From the NCBI GenBank assembly GCA_934621705.1, contig CAKTUP010000097.1:1-7471 (forward strand): a stretch of 7,471 bases of DNA, read 5' to 3'. The position numbers and the translations under genes were made by a program. Below, piece by piece: positions 1 to 6,064 of this stretch. This DNA comes from an uncultured Petrimonas sp. Lineage in GTDB: Bacteria > Bacteroidota > Bacteroidia > Bacteroidales > Dysgonomonadaceae. The notes under the pieces are model-generated. The model ran no database searches. It was not told the origin of the DNA and saw only the letters and a program-made list of their open reading frames with translations. Every line of letters starts with the position of its first letter. Position 1 is the first letter of the stretch.

Positions 1-18
1 TCAGAATAAATAAAATCC

Positions 19-26
19 TATCTTTG
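19..26 (+). promoter_or_regulatory. Candidate -7 promoter element before the kinase gene
   Basis: TATCTTTG matches the Bacteroidota -7 consensus TAnnTTTG exactly. It ends only 4 bases before the ATG at 31, so if it is used the transcript would be leaderless or nearly so. The matching -33 element would fall at or before the window edge and cannot be checked. The match could be chance, with the operon read from a promoter further left. Confidence 0.35.
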
Positions 27-30
27 TAAC

Positions 31-903
31 ATGAACGAAAAACTTATATACAGCGTTGCCGGCCATCTTTTCAGCATAGAAACTCCCGATAGACGAGTAA
101 CTTCAAAAATTATGTCCAACTACGAACCGTTTTATGTTGAAAACAATGAACAAGATGACTTTTTATTTCATTTAAAAGGTGGAGAAAAAGTTGATATTCC
201 TGAAATTCCTTCAGACGATACGCTCGAATGGAACGGAGTGAGTTACAATGTGTACCACACACCGCAAGGTGCTATTGTATCGATGAAGCAGGACAAGAGA
301 GAATATCGTTTTTTGGCTTCACTAAACTGGAAAGAGATTGTTTCTGATCTTACATTAATCGATGAAAGTGAAGCAGTCTTTCTTAATAGTTTTTTAAGAT
401 TGGCTTTTGGGATGACATCCATAATTAAGTATCGAACAATAAAAGTTCACGCATCTGTGACAGAGTTAAATGGCAAAGCGCTTGTTTTTTTAGGAAAGAG
501 CGGCACAGGAAAGAGCACACACAGCAGACTGTGGCGCGAATTTGTTCCCGGTTGTACATTGTTGAACGACGATGAACCGTTAATACGCGTATTTGAAAAC
601 GAATCGGTTCGAGTTTACGGAGCGCCGTGGAGCGGAAGTACTCCTTGTTACCGGAATGAATCGGCAGAAGTTGCCGCTTTTGTGCACTTATATCAAAGTC
701 CGGAGAACAAACTAACAAAACTAAAAAACATTGAAGCGCTGTCTTCGCTATATACTTCCACTGCGTTGCTTAGATCGGATGTTGATAATAAAAACAGGGT
801 GTTGGATGTTGTAGCAGATATCCTGCAACGTGTACCGGTTTATCGACTCGATTGCCGTCCGGATGCTGAAGCCGTATCATTAACCCGATCGTTATTGCCA
901 TAA
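31..903 (+). CDS. HPr-kinase-like (HprK-related) P-loop kinase, probable peptide-tailoring kinase
   Basis: This 290-residue protein has a C-terminal HPr-kinase-type ATP-binding domain. His140 (KVHAS) is followed by a Walker A loop GKSGTGKST at 155-163 and an acidic pair in LLNDDEP (Asp180, Asp181), the same order as in HPr kinase/phosphorylase (His, P-loop, Asp-Asp). A further motif, APWSGS, lies near 198-203. The N-terminal ~130 residues are not recognised. The hallmark region of true HprK downstream of the Asp pair is not apparent, so phosphorylation of HPr is unlikely. Relatives in lasso-peptide clusters phosphorylate the precursor peptide's C-terminal serine, and the neighbouring PqqD-like, nucleotidyltransferase and exporter genes make a similar role here the best inference. 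The ATG at 31 is the only plausible start: an in-frame stop lies at 7-9 and the next Met is residue 28. The next gene starts after a 1-base gap. The substrate is unknown. Confidence 0.85.
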   Translation: MNEKLIYSVAGHLFSIETPDRRVTSKIMSNYEPFYVENNEQDDFLFHLKGGEKVDIPEIPSDDTLEWNGVSYNVYHTPQGAIVSMKQDKREYRFLASLNWKEIVSDLTLIDESEAVFLNSFLRLAFGMTSIIKYRTIKVHASVTELNGKALVFLGKSGTGKSTHSRLWREFVPGCTLLNDDEPLIRVFENESVRVYGAPWSGSTPCYRNESAEVAAFVHLYQSPENKLTKLKNIEALSSLYTSTALLRSDVDNKNRVLDVVADILQRVPVYRLDCRPDAEAVSLTRSLLP

Positions 904-904
904 A

Positions 905-1357
905 ATGGAGTCGCTGATCATTCCAAACGATATTTTCTTTTCGCATATTTTAGATGAAATCAATGCGCACCATACCGTAAAAATTCCGGTAAAAGGAAAT
1001 AGCATGCTGCCTTTTATCCGTCCCTTTTCGGATGAAATTGAGTTAACGGAGTTGAACGAAAAGTCTTTTGAAAAAGGAAATATAGTTTTAGCCAAAACCA
1101 AAGAAAATAAATTTATCGTTCACCGAATTGAAAAGGTAGAGCAACACACAATTACATTGAGAGGCGACGGCAATTTGTCCGTTCGTGAGGTTTGCGATAA
1201 AAACAATATCTTTGCGGAAGTAACGGCGGTTTATAAAAAGAACAGAAAAATAAGAAAAGGAAGTCGCAGATGGAATCTGGCAAAAAAATGCTGGTTTTCG
1301 AACCCTTTTTTACGAAGAGTTTTTTTGAAGATTTACAGATTAACTTTTCCACAATAA
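905..1357 (+). CDS. S24/S26-family peptidase (signal-peptidase-I-like, Ser/His type), soluble
   Basis: The protein has 150 residues. VKGNSMLP places the nucleophile Ser33 in the S26/LexA-type box. IVHRI carries His73, and LRGDGN (86-90) resembles the GDN box of signal peptidases. A His where bacterial signal peptidase I has its general-base Lys resembles the archaeal/ER (Sec11) Ser-His form. No hydrophobic N-terminal anchor is visible, so it is probably cytoplasmic. The C-terminus, from about residue 111, is strongly basic (KKNRKIRKGSRR) and ends with aromatic and aliphatic residues, which could touch membrane or a partner. It begins one base after the kinase stop, which implies translational coupling. 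In context it may cut the leader of a ribosomal peptide, or it may be a regulatory S24-like protein. Family assignment is fairly sure; substrate and activity are not. Confidence 0.82.
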   Translation: MESLIIPNDIFFSHILDEINAHHTVKIPVKGNSMLPFIRPFSDEIELTELNEKSFEKGNIVLAKTKENKFIVHRIEKVEQHTITLRGDGNLSVREVCDKNNIFAEVTAVYKKNRKIRKGSRRWNLAKKCWFSNPFLRRVFLKIYRLTFPQ

Positions 1358-1369
1358 ATATCAATTCGA

Positions 1370-1407
1370 GTCTAAAAGTCTATAATCTAATGTCTAACAG
1401 TCTAAAA
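1370..1407. repeat. Short degenerate tandem array of GTCTAA-type units
   Basis: TCTA begins at 1371, 1379, 1386, 1393 and 1401, giving five units with spacings of 8, 7, 7 and 8 bases. Most units read GTCTAA plus one or two bases. The array fills most of the only real gap inside the operon and ends 3 bases before the chosen start of the PqqD-like gene. It could be a slippage-prone microsatellite, a regulatory or translation-initiation element, or noise of A+T-rich DNA. Confidence 0.7.
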
Positions 1408-1410
1408 AAA

Positions 1411-1680
1411 ATGAGAATAAAAGAAAACATCAAAATTAAACAAATCGGAGATGAATCCATATTGGTTTCCAACGATGGCGAAAATCTTAATTATACCCGC
1501 GTAATATCACTCAATCAATCTGCTGAGTTTTTAATAACCGAAAGTTTCGATAACGATTTTACCGTTTTGGAATGGGCCGACAAATTGTCCGGAAAATACG
1601 GGATCAACAAAGCTCAGGCCATAGCCGATGCACAGGCATTAGCAGAGAAACTTATTCAAGCAGGCGTACTTTATGAATGA
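1411..1680 (+). CDS. PqqD-like protein (RiPP recognition element)
   Basis: This is an 89-residue stand-alone PqqD-like protein. PqqD domains bind the leader of a precursor peptide through a winged-helix fold and present it to modifying enzymes. Visible family features are an N-terminal beta region (MRIKENIKIKQIGDESILVS), the core ISLNQSAEFLI at 32-42, and a helical C-terminus ending ALAEKLIQAGVLYE, which matches the usual PqqD pattern of an N-x-S/T-A box and a terminal L-x-x-x-G-[IVL]. The reading frame is open back to 1270, but an ATG there would overlap the peptidase gene by 88 bases and add 47 residues unlike the family. ATG 1390 is a less likely alternative, adding MSNSLKK. The 3' end overlaps the next gene by 8 bases. 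The presence of this protein is the main argument that the operon handles a ribosomal peptide. Its partner peptide is not in the window. Confidence 0.82.
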   Translation: MRIKENIKIKQIGDESILVSNDGENLNYTRVISLNQSAEFLITESFDNDFTVLEWADKLSGKYGINKAQAIADAQALAEKLIQAGVLYE

Positions 1681-2785
1681 GCAGGCAGTTTCGCTTTTTT
1701 TGGAACTGCTTCGTTCTGCTGTTTGGAACAAATCGGCGGATGAAAATCTGTTCCAGCATATGGATTCTTCTGTTTGGGGAGAGATAATCAATTTTGGAGA
1801 ATCGCAAAAAGTTAATGCTTTATTGTACGATGGCATAATGACATTGCCCGCCGAACTTCGCCCCGAAAGAAAAATATTGTATAAACTTTTTCTACAAACC
1901 GAATCCATTGAAAAATCAAACGAACACATAAACAATACATTAAAGAGTCTTTCAGCAGAGTATGAAAAGCTGAATTGTCCGTTTGTCTTGTTGAAAGGAC
2001 AGGGAAATGCCATTCTTTATCCAAAATCTGAACATCGCACACCCGGCGATATTGACGTATATTTTTATCAAAAGGGCGATTACGAAAAGGCAAATGAGTG
2101 GGCCCGAAAACAAGGCTTTAAGATGGATGCGGAAAACATTCATCATCAGTCGTTTGAATACAATGAAATTCATATAGAAAACCATAAAGTAATCGCATAC
2201 TTCGGAATTAAGAAATACGATATATTGTTAGAAAAAGAGATTCAGAAATTAATCAATAATAAGGATTTTACAGAATTAATAATTGACGACTTAAAAGTTA
2301 GTATCTTACCCGTTGAATTCAATGCCTTTTTTATTTTTTATCACCTGTTTCATCATTTTATCCATTTGGGCATAGGGCTTCGCCAATTTTACGATTGGTT
2401 GCTGTTTATGGATATACATTCTGAAGAAATGAATGAAAAAGAATTTATCCGCCTGGCCGAGTCATTCGATTTACTGAAGGCTATGAAAATATTTGCATCG
2501 GTTGGCGTGAAATATTTGGGTGTAAAACCAACTGTCTATCCTTTTGAAATTGATGTTGACGGAGAAAGTGTAGATTTAGTCATGAATGATATTTTAAGCG
2601 GTGGTAATTTTGGATACGAGGTGTTCAAAAAAAGAAAATTTCGAAATGAACTCCACCGGAAATGGTATTCGTTTACATTCAGTACAAGCCGGATACGTAA
2701 GATTTCGAAAATGGCTCCACATCACATAAATTCTCTGCCCATCAATAAAATAATGACGAACATAAAAATTCTTCTGAAAAACTAA
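1673..2785 (+). CDS. Nucleotidyltransferase-family protein (NTP_transf_5 type)
   Basis: The protein has 370 residues. The core reads FVLLKGQGNAILYP (104-117), then HRTPGDIDVY (121-130) with Asp126 and Asp128 as the likely metal ligands, then IHIENH (166-171) with Glu169 a candidate third carboxylate. Later, HLGIGLRQFYDW (231-242) matches the conserved H-x-G-x-G-L-R-Q-x-x-D region of the family. The ~100-residue N-terminal helical part and the C-terminus have no motif I recognise. Members occur beside PqqD-like and kinase genes in peptide clusters, and in some lasso clusters such a protein further modifies a kinase-phosphorylated peptide; here that is inferred from context only. The ATG at 1673 overlaps the preceding stop (1678-1680) by 8 bases. 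The stop is followed with no gap by the ABC gene, so co-translation is likely. The transferred group and acceptor are unknown. Confidence 0.83.
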   Translation: MNEQAVSLFLELLRSAVWNKSADENLFQHMDSSVWGEIINFGESQKVNALLYDGIMTLPAELRPERKILYKLFLQTESIEKSNEHINNTLKSLSAEYEKLNCPFVLLKGQGNAILYPKSEHRTPGDIDVYFYQKGDYEKANEWARKQGFKMDAENIHHQSFEYNEIHIENHKVIAYFGIKKYDILLEKEIQKLINNKDFTELIIDDLKVSILPVEFNAFFIFYHLFHHFIHLGIGLRQFYDWLLFMDIHSEEMNEKEFIRLAESFDLLKAMKIFASVGVKYLGVKPTVYPFEIDVDGESVDLVMNDILSGGNFGYEVFKKRKFRNELHRKWYSFTFSTSRIRKISKMAPHHINSLPINKIMTNIKILLKN

Positions 2786-4405
2786 ATGCTGCAATTTCTG
2801 AAGTTTCTAATCGATATTTCCAAAGGTCATCGTAAATCTCTGTTGATAATAACGCTGATCGGGATATTGAGTGTGGCAATCTCGCTCAGTTTCGTGTGGG
2901 CTTTGAAAATAGTTATCGATGTGGCATCGGGTGATGCGGAAGGTTCGTTGTTCCATTTTTCCTTAATTCTTGTGCTGCTTACTTTACTCAGAGTGCTGCT
3001 AAACGTAGTTGATGTTCGCTTCGCGAATATGACCGAGGTGAAAGTCGGAAATTCTATCCGTCAAAAAGTTTTCGCTAATTTGCTTTATACTAAATGGATA
3101 GAAGCCAGTTCGCTGCACAGCGGTGACGTGTTGACCCGAATTATCAAGGACACGGACGATATCATTAAAACGCTGATATCTACGTTCCCAATGCTGATTA
3201 CAGCCACTCTTCAGCTTGGCGGCGCATTCATCATTCTACTCGTAATGGATCCGGTTTTGGCGCTTATACTGGGTGTCGCCATGCCGGTTTTGCTTCTTTT
3301 CAGTAAGCCTTATTACGTGAAAATGAGGGATTATACACGGCAAATAAAAGAAAGCGAAAGTTCCATCACTTCCATGATGGAAGAAAATTTGCTCAACCAA
3401 TTGGTGGTTAGAACGTACGAAAGGCAAGAGGATGAATTGGGTAGATTAGGAAACCTTCAACGGGAATTACAGGGAAAAGTGCAGAAAAAGACGGTAGTTT
3501 CTGCCTGGGCGCGTTTTGTATCGGGAATGGCATTCAGTGGCGGATACATCACCGCGTTTATCTGGGGCGCTTGGGGGATTGCCAATAAAACCATCACTTT
3601 TGGAACGGTAACCGCTTATTTGCAGTTGGTTAACCAAATTCAGCGCCCGTTGTACGACCTGATGCGGTTGTTTCCCACCGTAATATCGGCTCAGGCGGCC
3701 AGTGAACGATTATCTTTTCTCAAAAAACTGGAAAGCGAGGAAATCGGCGAAAAACAATTCTTGGAAGGGCGTGTTTCGTTGAATATTGAAAATATTACCT
3801 ACTCGTATAAAGACGATAATAAACCCGTGATTTCCAATTTCTCGCTGGATGCCAAACCCGGTGAAATGATAGCTGTGATGGGCGAAACAGGTGCAGGAAA
3901 AACAACGTTGATAAGGCTTATTCTTGCGCTGATTGAACCCCAAAAAGGATCGATATCGATAAGAAATGAAGTGAAATCTGTGAAAGTTTCTCCATCCACC
4001 CGTTCTAATTTTGTGTATGTTCCGCAGGGTAACACGTTATTCAGCGGTACTATTCGCAACAACTTGCTAATCGGGAATCCCGATGCGGATGAAGATATGC
4101 TGATAAAAGTGCTTGAAATTGCTTCGGCAAACTTTGTCTTGGATTTGCCCGAAGGGCTCGATACGGTGCTTGGTATGGGTGGATCGGGAGTTTCCGAAGG
4201 TCAGGCGCAACGGATCGCTATAGCTCGGTCGTTGTTGCGTCCGGGAAAAATATTGTTGTTGGATGAAGCTACTTCGGCGTTGGATATCGAGACCGAAAAA
4301 ACTTTCTTGACCAACCTGAAAACACATATCGGCGACCGAACGGTTTTGTTTATAACGCATCACGCAGAAGTAGCCAATTATTGCGACAGAATTTATAGAA
4401 TCTAA
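2786..4405 (+). CDS. ABC exporter, fused membrane and ATPase domains
   Basis: The protein has 539 residues, a half-transporter that should dimerise in the inner membrane. Residues 1-300 hold an ABC type-1 (exporter) membrane domain with hydrophobic segments near 18-45, 57-76, 133-172 and 245-283. The ATPase domain (~330-539) has Walker A GETGAGKTT (366-374), Q-loop Gln414, signature VSEGQ (469-473) in place of LSGGQ, Walker B ILLLDE (489-494), D-loop SALD (497-500) and H-loop His525. The length leaves no room for an N-terminal C39 peptidase, so any leader must be removed by another enzyme. It starts immediately after the nucleotidyltransferase stop, so it is the last gene of the operon and probably exports the product or gives self-immunity. 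Lipid or drug export cannot be excluded from sequence alone. Its stop overlaps the convergent lipoprotein stop. Confidence 0.93.
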   Translation: MLQFLKFLIDISKGHRKSLLIITLIGILSVAISLSFVWALKIVIDVASGDAEGSLFHFSLILVLLTLLRVLLNVVDVRFANMTEVKVGNSIRQKVFANLLYTKWIEASSLHSGDVLTRIIKDTDDIIKTLISTFPMLITATLQLGGAFIILLVMDPVLALILGVAMPVLLLFSKPYYVKMRDYTRQIKESESSITSMMEENLLNQLVVRTYERQEDELGRLGNLQRELQGKVQKKTVVSAWARFVSGMAFSGGYITAFIWGAWGIANKTITFGTVTAYLQLVNQIQRPLYDLMRLFPTVISAQAASERLSFLKKLESEEIGEKQFLEGRVSLNIENITYSYKDDNKPVISNFSLDAKPGEMIAVMGETGAGKTTLIRLILALIEPQKGSISIRNEVKSVKVSPSTRSNFVYVPQGNTLFSGTIRNNLLIGNPDADEDMLIKVLEIASANFVLDLPEGLDTVLGMGGSGVSEGQAQRIAIARSLLRPGKILLLDEATSALDIETEKTFLTNLKTHIGDRTVLFITHHAEVANYCDRIYRI

Positions 4406-5277
4406 TTCGTTTTTCTGCTTTCCAAATAGTTAATTAACGCTTCGCTGCGTCCTTTTTCGTAGTTAAGTTTTTCGATATCAAGTAATAGAGTCGATAGCTC
4501 AAACGACTGTGCGATGGCTTTTTTAGCATTTTCGGGCAAGGTGAGCGTGGTGGTTCTGCTGCCGATAAAACTCAGCGTTATCGGTTCATCTTTAAACGTG
4601 TAAATAAATTTGGCTACGCCATTGTCGTCGTTTCCGGAAAAACGAACGATTTCGTATGTTGCGTCAAGAGTGCTGAAACGATAGTTCAATCCGTCGGTAG
4701 TAATGGGTAGCGATTCGGCAAAAGAGCCGTCTTTTGTAGCTACTTTTATCCGATTATGACGTAACGAGCCGCCCGATAAAACACTCTCGATATACATCTG
4801 TCCTTTCTCGTTTACGGCCGAACGCAATCCGTTTTGTCTGAAAGACGTGTTTAACGGATAAATTTTCGGTACGTAGTCGCCAATTTCCTGATATTCGGGG
4901 TCTTTTACCAACGTGAAATCGTTCAGCATTTCGGTAAGAAATTGGTTGTTAACTTCAAGCATCGAGTCGCAATACTCAATATTTCGTTTGTTCTCAGCCA
5001 TACGAACCTGCTGCATCAAATCGAAACCCTTATTTATTTCGTCAAATGATGTTGGAAAGAGCGCTTTTATGCTGTCTATCTTTAATTTAGCCAGCGAATA
5101 GTTGCCTTCGTTCAAAGCCGATTCGGCTTCGGAAAGATAGATTTTGGCATTTCTGTTTTTTCCGGAACAGGAAATAAAAAAGGTGGCAAAAACGAACAAC
5201 AACGGCAACGTAAAATAATAATTCGTTAATTGCCTGAATAATAATTTATTTGATTTATCTTTTCTCATAATTTTCAT
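4402..5277 (-). CDS. Lipoprotein of unknown function
   Basis: The protein has 291 residues with a basic N-terminus, a hydrophobic stretch (about 20-35) and a lipobox-like FISC with Cys37 as the lipidation site. The -3 position is Phe rather than Leu, which is atypical but plausible. The residues after Cys (SGKNRN) are basic rather than acidic, so no Bacteroidota surface-export signal is evident and a periplasm-facing anchor is likelier. Mature residues ~42-75 resemble a single TPR-like helical pair (SEAESALNEGNYSLAKLKIDS is typical in pattern). A coiled-coil-like part follows, then a beta-rich centre (about 165-245) and a C-terminal helix. No catalytic motif was seen. ATG at 5268 (Met4) is an equally good start. 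It lies downstream of the toxin gene on the same strand after a 91-base gap, so it may have its own promoter. I do not recognise a named gene. Confidence 0.8.
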   Translation of the reverse strand: MKIMRKDKSNKLLFRQLTNYYFTLPLLFVFATFFISCSGKNRNAKIYLSEAESALNEGNYSLAKLKIDSIKALFPTSFDEINKGFDLMQQVRMAENKRNIEYCDSMLEVNNQFLTEMLNDFTLVKDPEYQEIGDYVPKIYPLNTSFRQNGLRSAVNEKGQMYIESVLSGGSLRHNRIKVATKDGSFAESLPITTDGLNYRFSTLDATYEIVRFSGNDDNGVAKFIYTFKDEPITLSFIGSRTTTLTLPENAKKAIAQSFELSTLLLDIEKLNYEKGRSEALINYLESRKTN

Positions 5278-5278
5278 G

Positions 5279-5286
5279 CAAAATTA
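5279..5286 (-). promoter_or_regulatory. Weak candidate -7 element before the lipoprotein gene
   Basis: Read on the - strand this is TAATTTTG, a match to TAnnTTTG. It sits one base from the ATG at 5277 and 10 bases before the alternative ATG at 5268. No TTG/TTTG is seen at the expected ~19-base spacing upstream, since the nearest TTG (5300-5298) is 11 bases away. The match may be chance in A+T-rich DNA. Confidence 0.2.
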
Positions 5287-5368
5287 AGAAATAAATTCAA
5301 CGTTAAAATGGTTTTCACGCTCATTTATTGTAATTTTGCAAATTGTAACAGAAAACAAGAAGTGTCCT

Positions 5369-5674
5369 TTATTTTTTGATAAGTGAAGCAGGTATAACCG
5401 CTCTGATAATTACTCGATTATCGTGTACGGTATAAATTATCGCCATTTTTTTATATTGGATAGCTCGGGCAGAGGCTCCGAAGCGAAGTACATCTTGTTT
5501 ATCGGAAACGCGGATGGATTGGGCGTAGGTGGAAAGTGAGAAAATGCGCTCATATAATGCATCATAGTGGCGTACAGCTGTGATGGGCATTTTATAGTAA
5601 AACTGAATGTGATTGATATAATCTAAAATATTATTTCTCGCTTCGGATGTTATGTAGATGGTAAAGAGTTTCAT
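5369..5674 (-). CDS. ParE/RelE-family toxin of a type II toxin-antitoxin module
   Basis: The protein has 101 residues, the usual size for this fold. The N-terminus (YITSEARNNILDYINHI) is a ParE/RelE-like beta strand followed by a helix, and a second helix contains AVRHYDALYERIFSLS. The C-terminal half has the strand series RAIQYKKMAIIYTVHDNRVIIRAVI in pattern, typical of the family's closing sheet. These toxins act on DNA gyrase (ParE branch) or cut mRNA on the ribosome (RelE branch). The plasmid-like P-x-x-A layout of the helices looks more like ParE, but the sequence does not settle it. The ATG overlaps the antitoxin's stop as ATGA, the standard order of antitoxin first. Activity of the encoded toxin is not shown by sequence. 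Confidence 0.83.
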   Translation of the reverse strand: MKLFTIYITSEARNNILDYINHIQFYYKMPITAVRHYDALYERIFSLSTYAQSIRVSDKQDVLRFGASARAIQYKKMAIIYTVHDNRVIIRAVIPASLIKK

Positions 5675-6003
5675 TGAAAACGTTTAGAGAGTTTGCGCAT
5701 ATCAACACCATAATGCGTGCTCATCATATCAAGTGCTTCATCGAAAACTTCATCCAACGTGTACGTTTTCTCGCCGGGTTTATATTCGCGGTTACTATAA
5801 TCGACATCTTTAAACCATTCTTCGAGACTTTTCTCGTCAACTTCGTCATCCATGGTTTGTGTGTCGGTAACATATGCTTCCGAAGGTTCATTTACCGAGT
5901 TTTCCAAGAAATTGATATAATCATGGATATCCCGGAGCTTATCGGCAGGAAATTGCTCTATTTTACGCAGTAATTGTTCGCGAAGCTGATTTTCTGTAAA
6001 CAT
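5671..6003 (-). CDS. Antitoxin of the ParE/RelE-type module
   Basis: The protein has 110 residues. An N-terminal helical segment, [19 protein letters not shown] continuing to INFLE, resembles the DUF2281-like start found in some antitoxins and proposed to mediate dimerisation or DNA binding. The middle (about 40-65) is very acidic, and the C-terminal part ([20 protein letters not shown]) is the likely toxin-wrapping arm. ATG 6003 is chosen because an upstream TTG start at 6036 would lie inside the candidate promoter and gives an unlikely leader peptide. It is co-transcribed with the toxin through the 4-base ATGA overlap. The module probably represses its own promoter, which lies in the 61-base gap shared with the divergent CCA-enzyme gene. 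No ribbon-helix-helix or HTH motif could be identified with certainty. Confidence 0.78.
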   Translation of the reverse strand: MFTENQLREQLLRKIEQFPADKLRDIHDYINFLENSVNEPSEAYVTDTQTMDDEVDEKSLEEWFKDVDYSNREYKPGEKTYTLDEVFDEALDMMSTHYGVDMRKLSKRFQ

Positions 6004-6021
6004 AACAAAACGATTTGGTTC

Positions 6022-6037
6022 GATACAAAGATACAAT
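6022..6037. repeat. Tandem 8-base direct repeat, possible antitoxin operator
   Basis: GATACAAA (6022-6029) is followed directly by GATACAAT (6030-6037). The repeat covers the candidate -7 element of the toxin-antitoxin operon, where autoregulatory antitoxins usually bind. ACAAA (6025-6029) and TTTGT (6038-6042) also form a short inverted pair. Function is inferred from position only. Confidence 0.45.
6026..6033 (-). promoter_or_regulatory. Candidate -7 promoter element of the toxin-antitoxin operon
   Basis: On the - strand this reads TATCTTTG, an exact match to TAnnTTTG. Twenty-two bases separate it from the antitoxin ATG at 6003, leaving a plausible short leader. A TTTTTTG run (6051-6045) lies upstream, but the spacing of 11 bases is shorter than the usual ~19, so the -33 part is not convincing. 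Confidence 0.45.
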
Positions 6038-6064
6038 TTTGTGACAAAAAACGATAAAGTAATT

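Noticed and set aside
1270..1410. Extended start for the PqqD-like gene overlapping the peptidase gene by 88 bases
   Set aside because: The added 47 residues are an out-of-frame reading of the peptidase C-terminus and the repeat array. The family pattern begins at the ATG at 1411.
1358..1410. Hidden precursor peptide in the operon gap
   Set aside because: The gap is 53 bases and contains no open frame of precursor size with its own stop. The 5278-5368 gap also gave none.
5331..5350. A TTTGCAAA-centred imperfect palindrome and a + strand TAATTTTG in the toxin-lipoprotein gap
   Set aside because: The arms break after a few bases, no -33 element is at the right distance, and no + strand gene follows.
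6004..6036. Longer antitoxin start at a TTG (6036)
   Set aside because: It would place the start codon at the candidate -7 element and add an unlikely 11-residue leader. The ATG at 6003 fits the family-like N-terminus.
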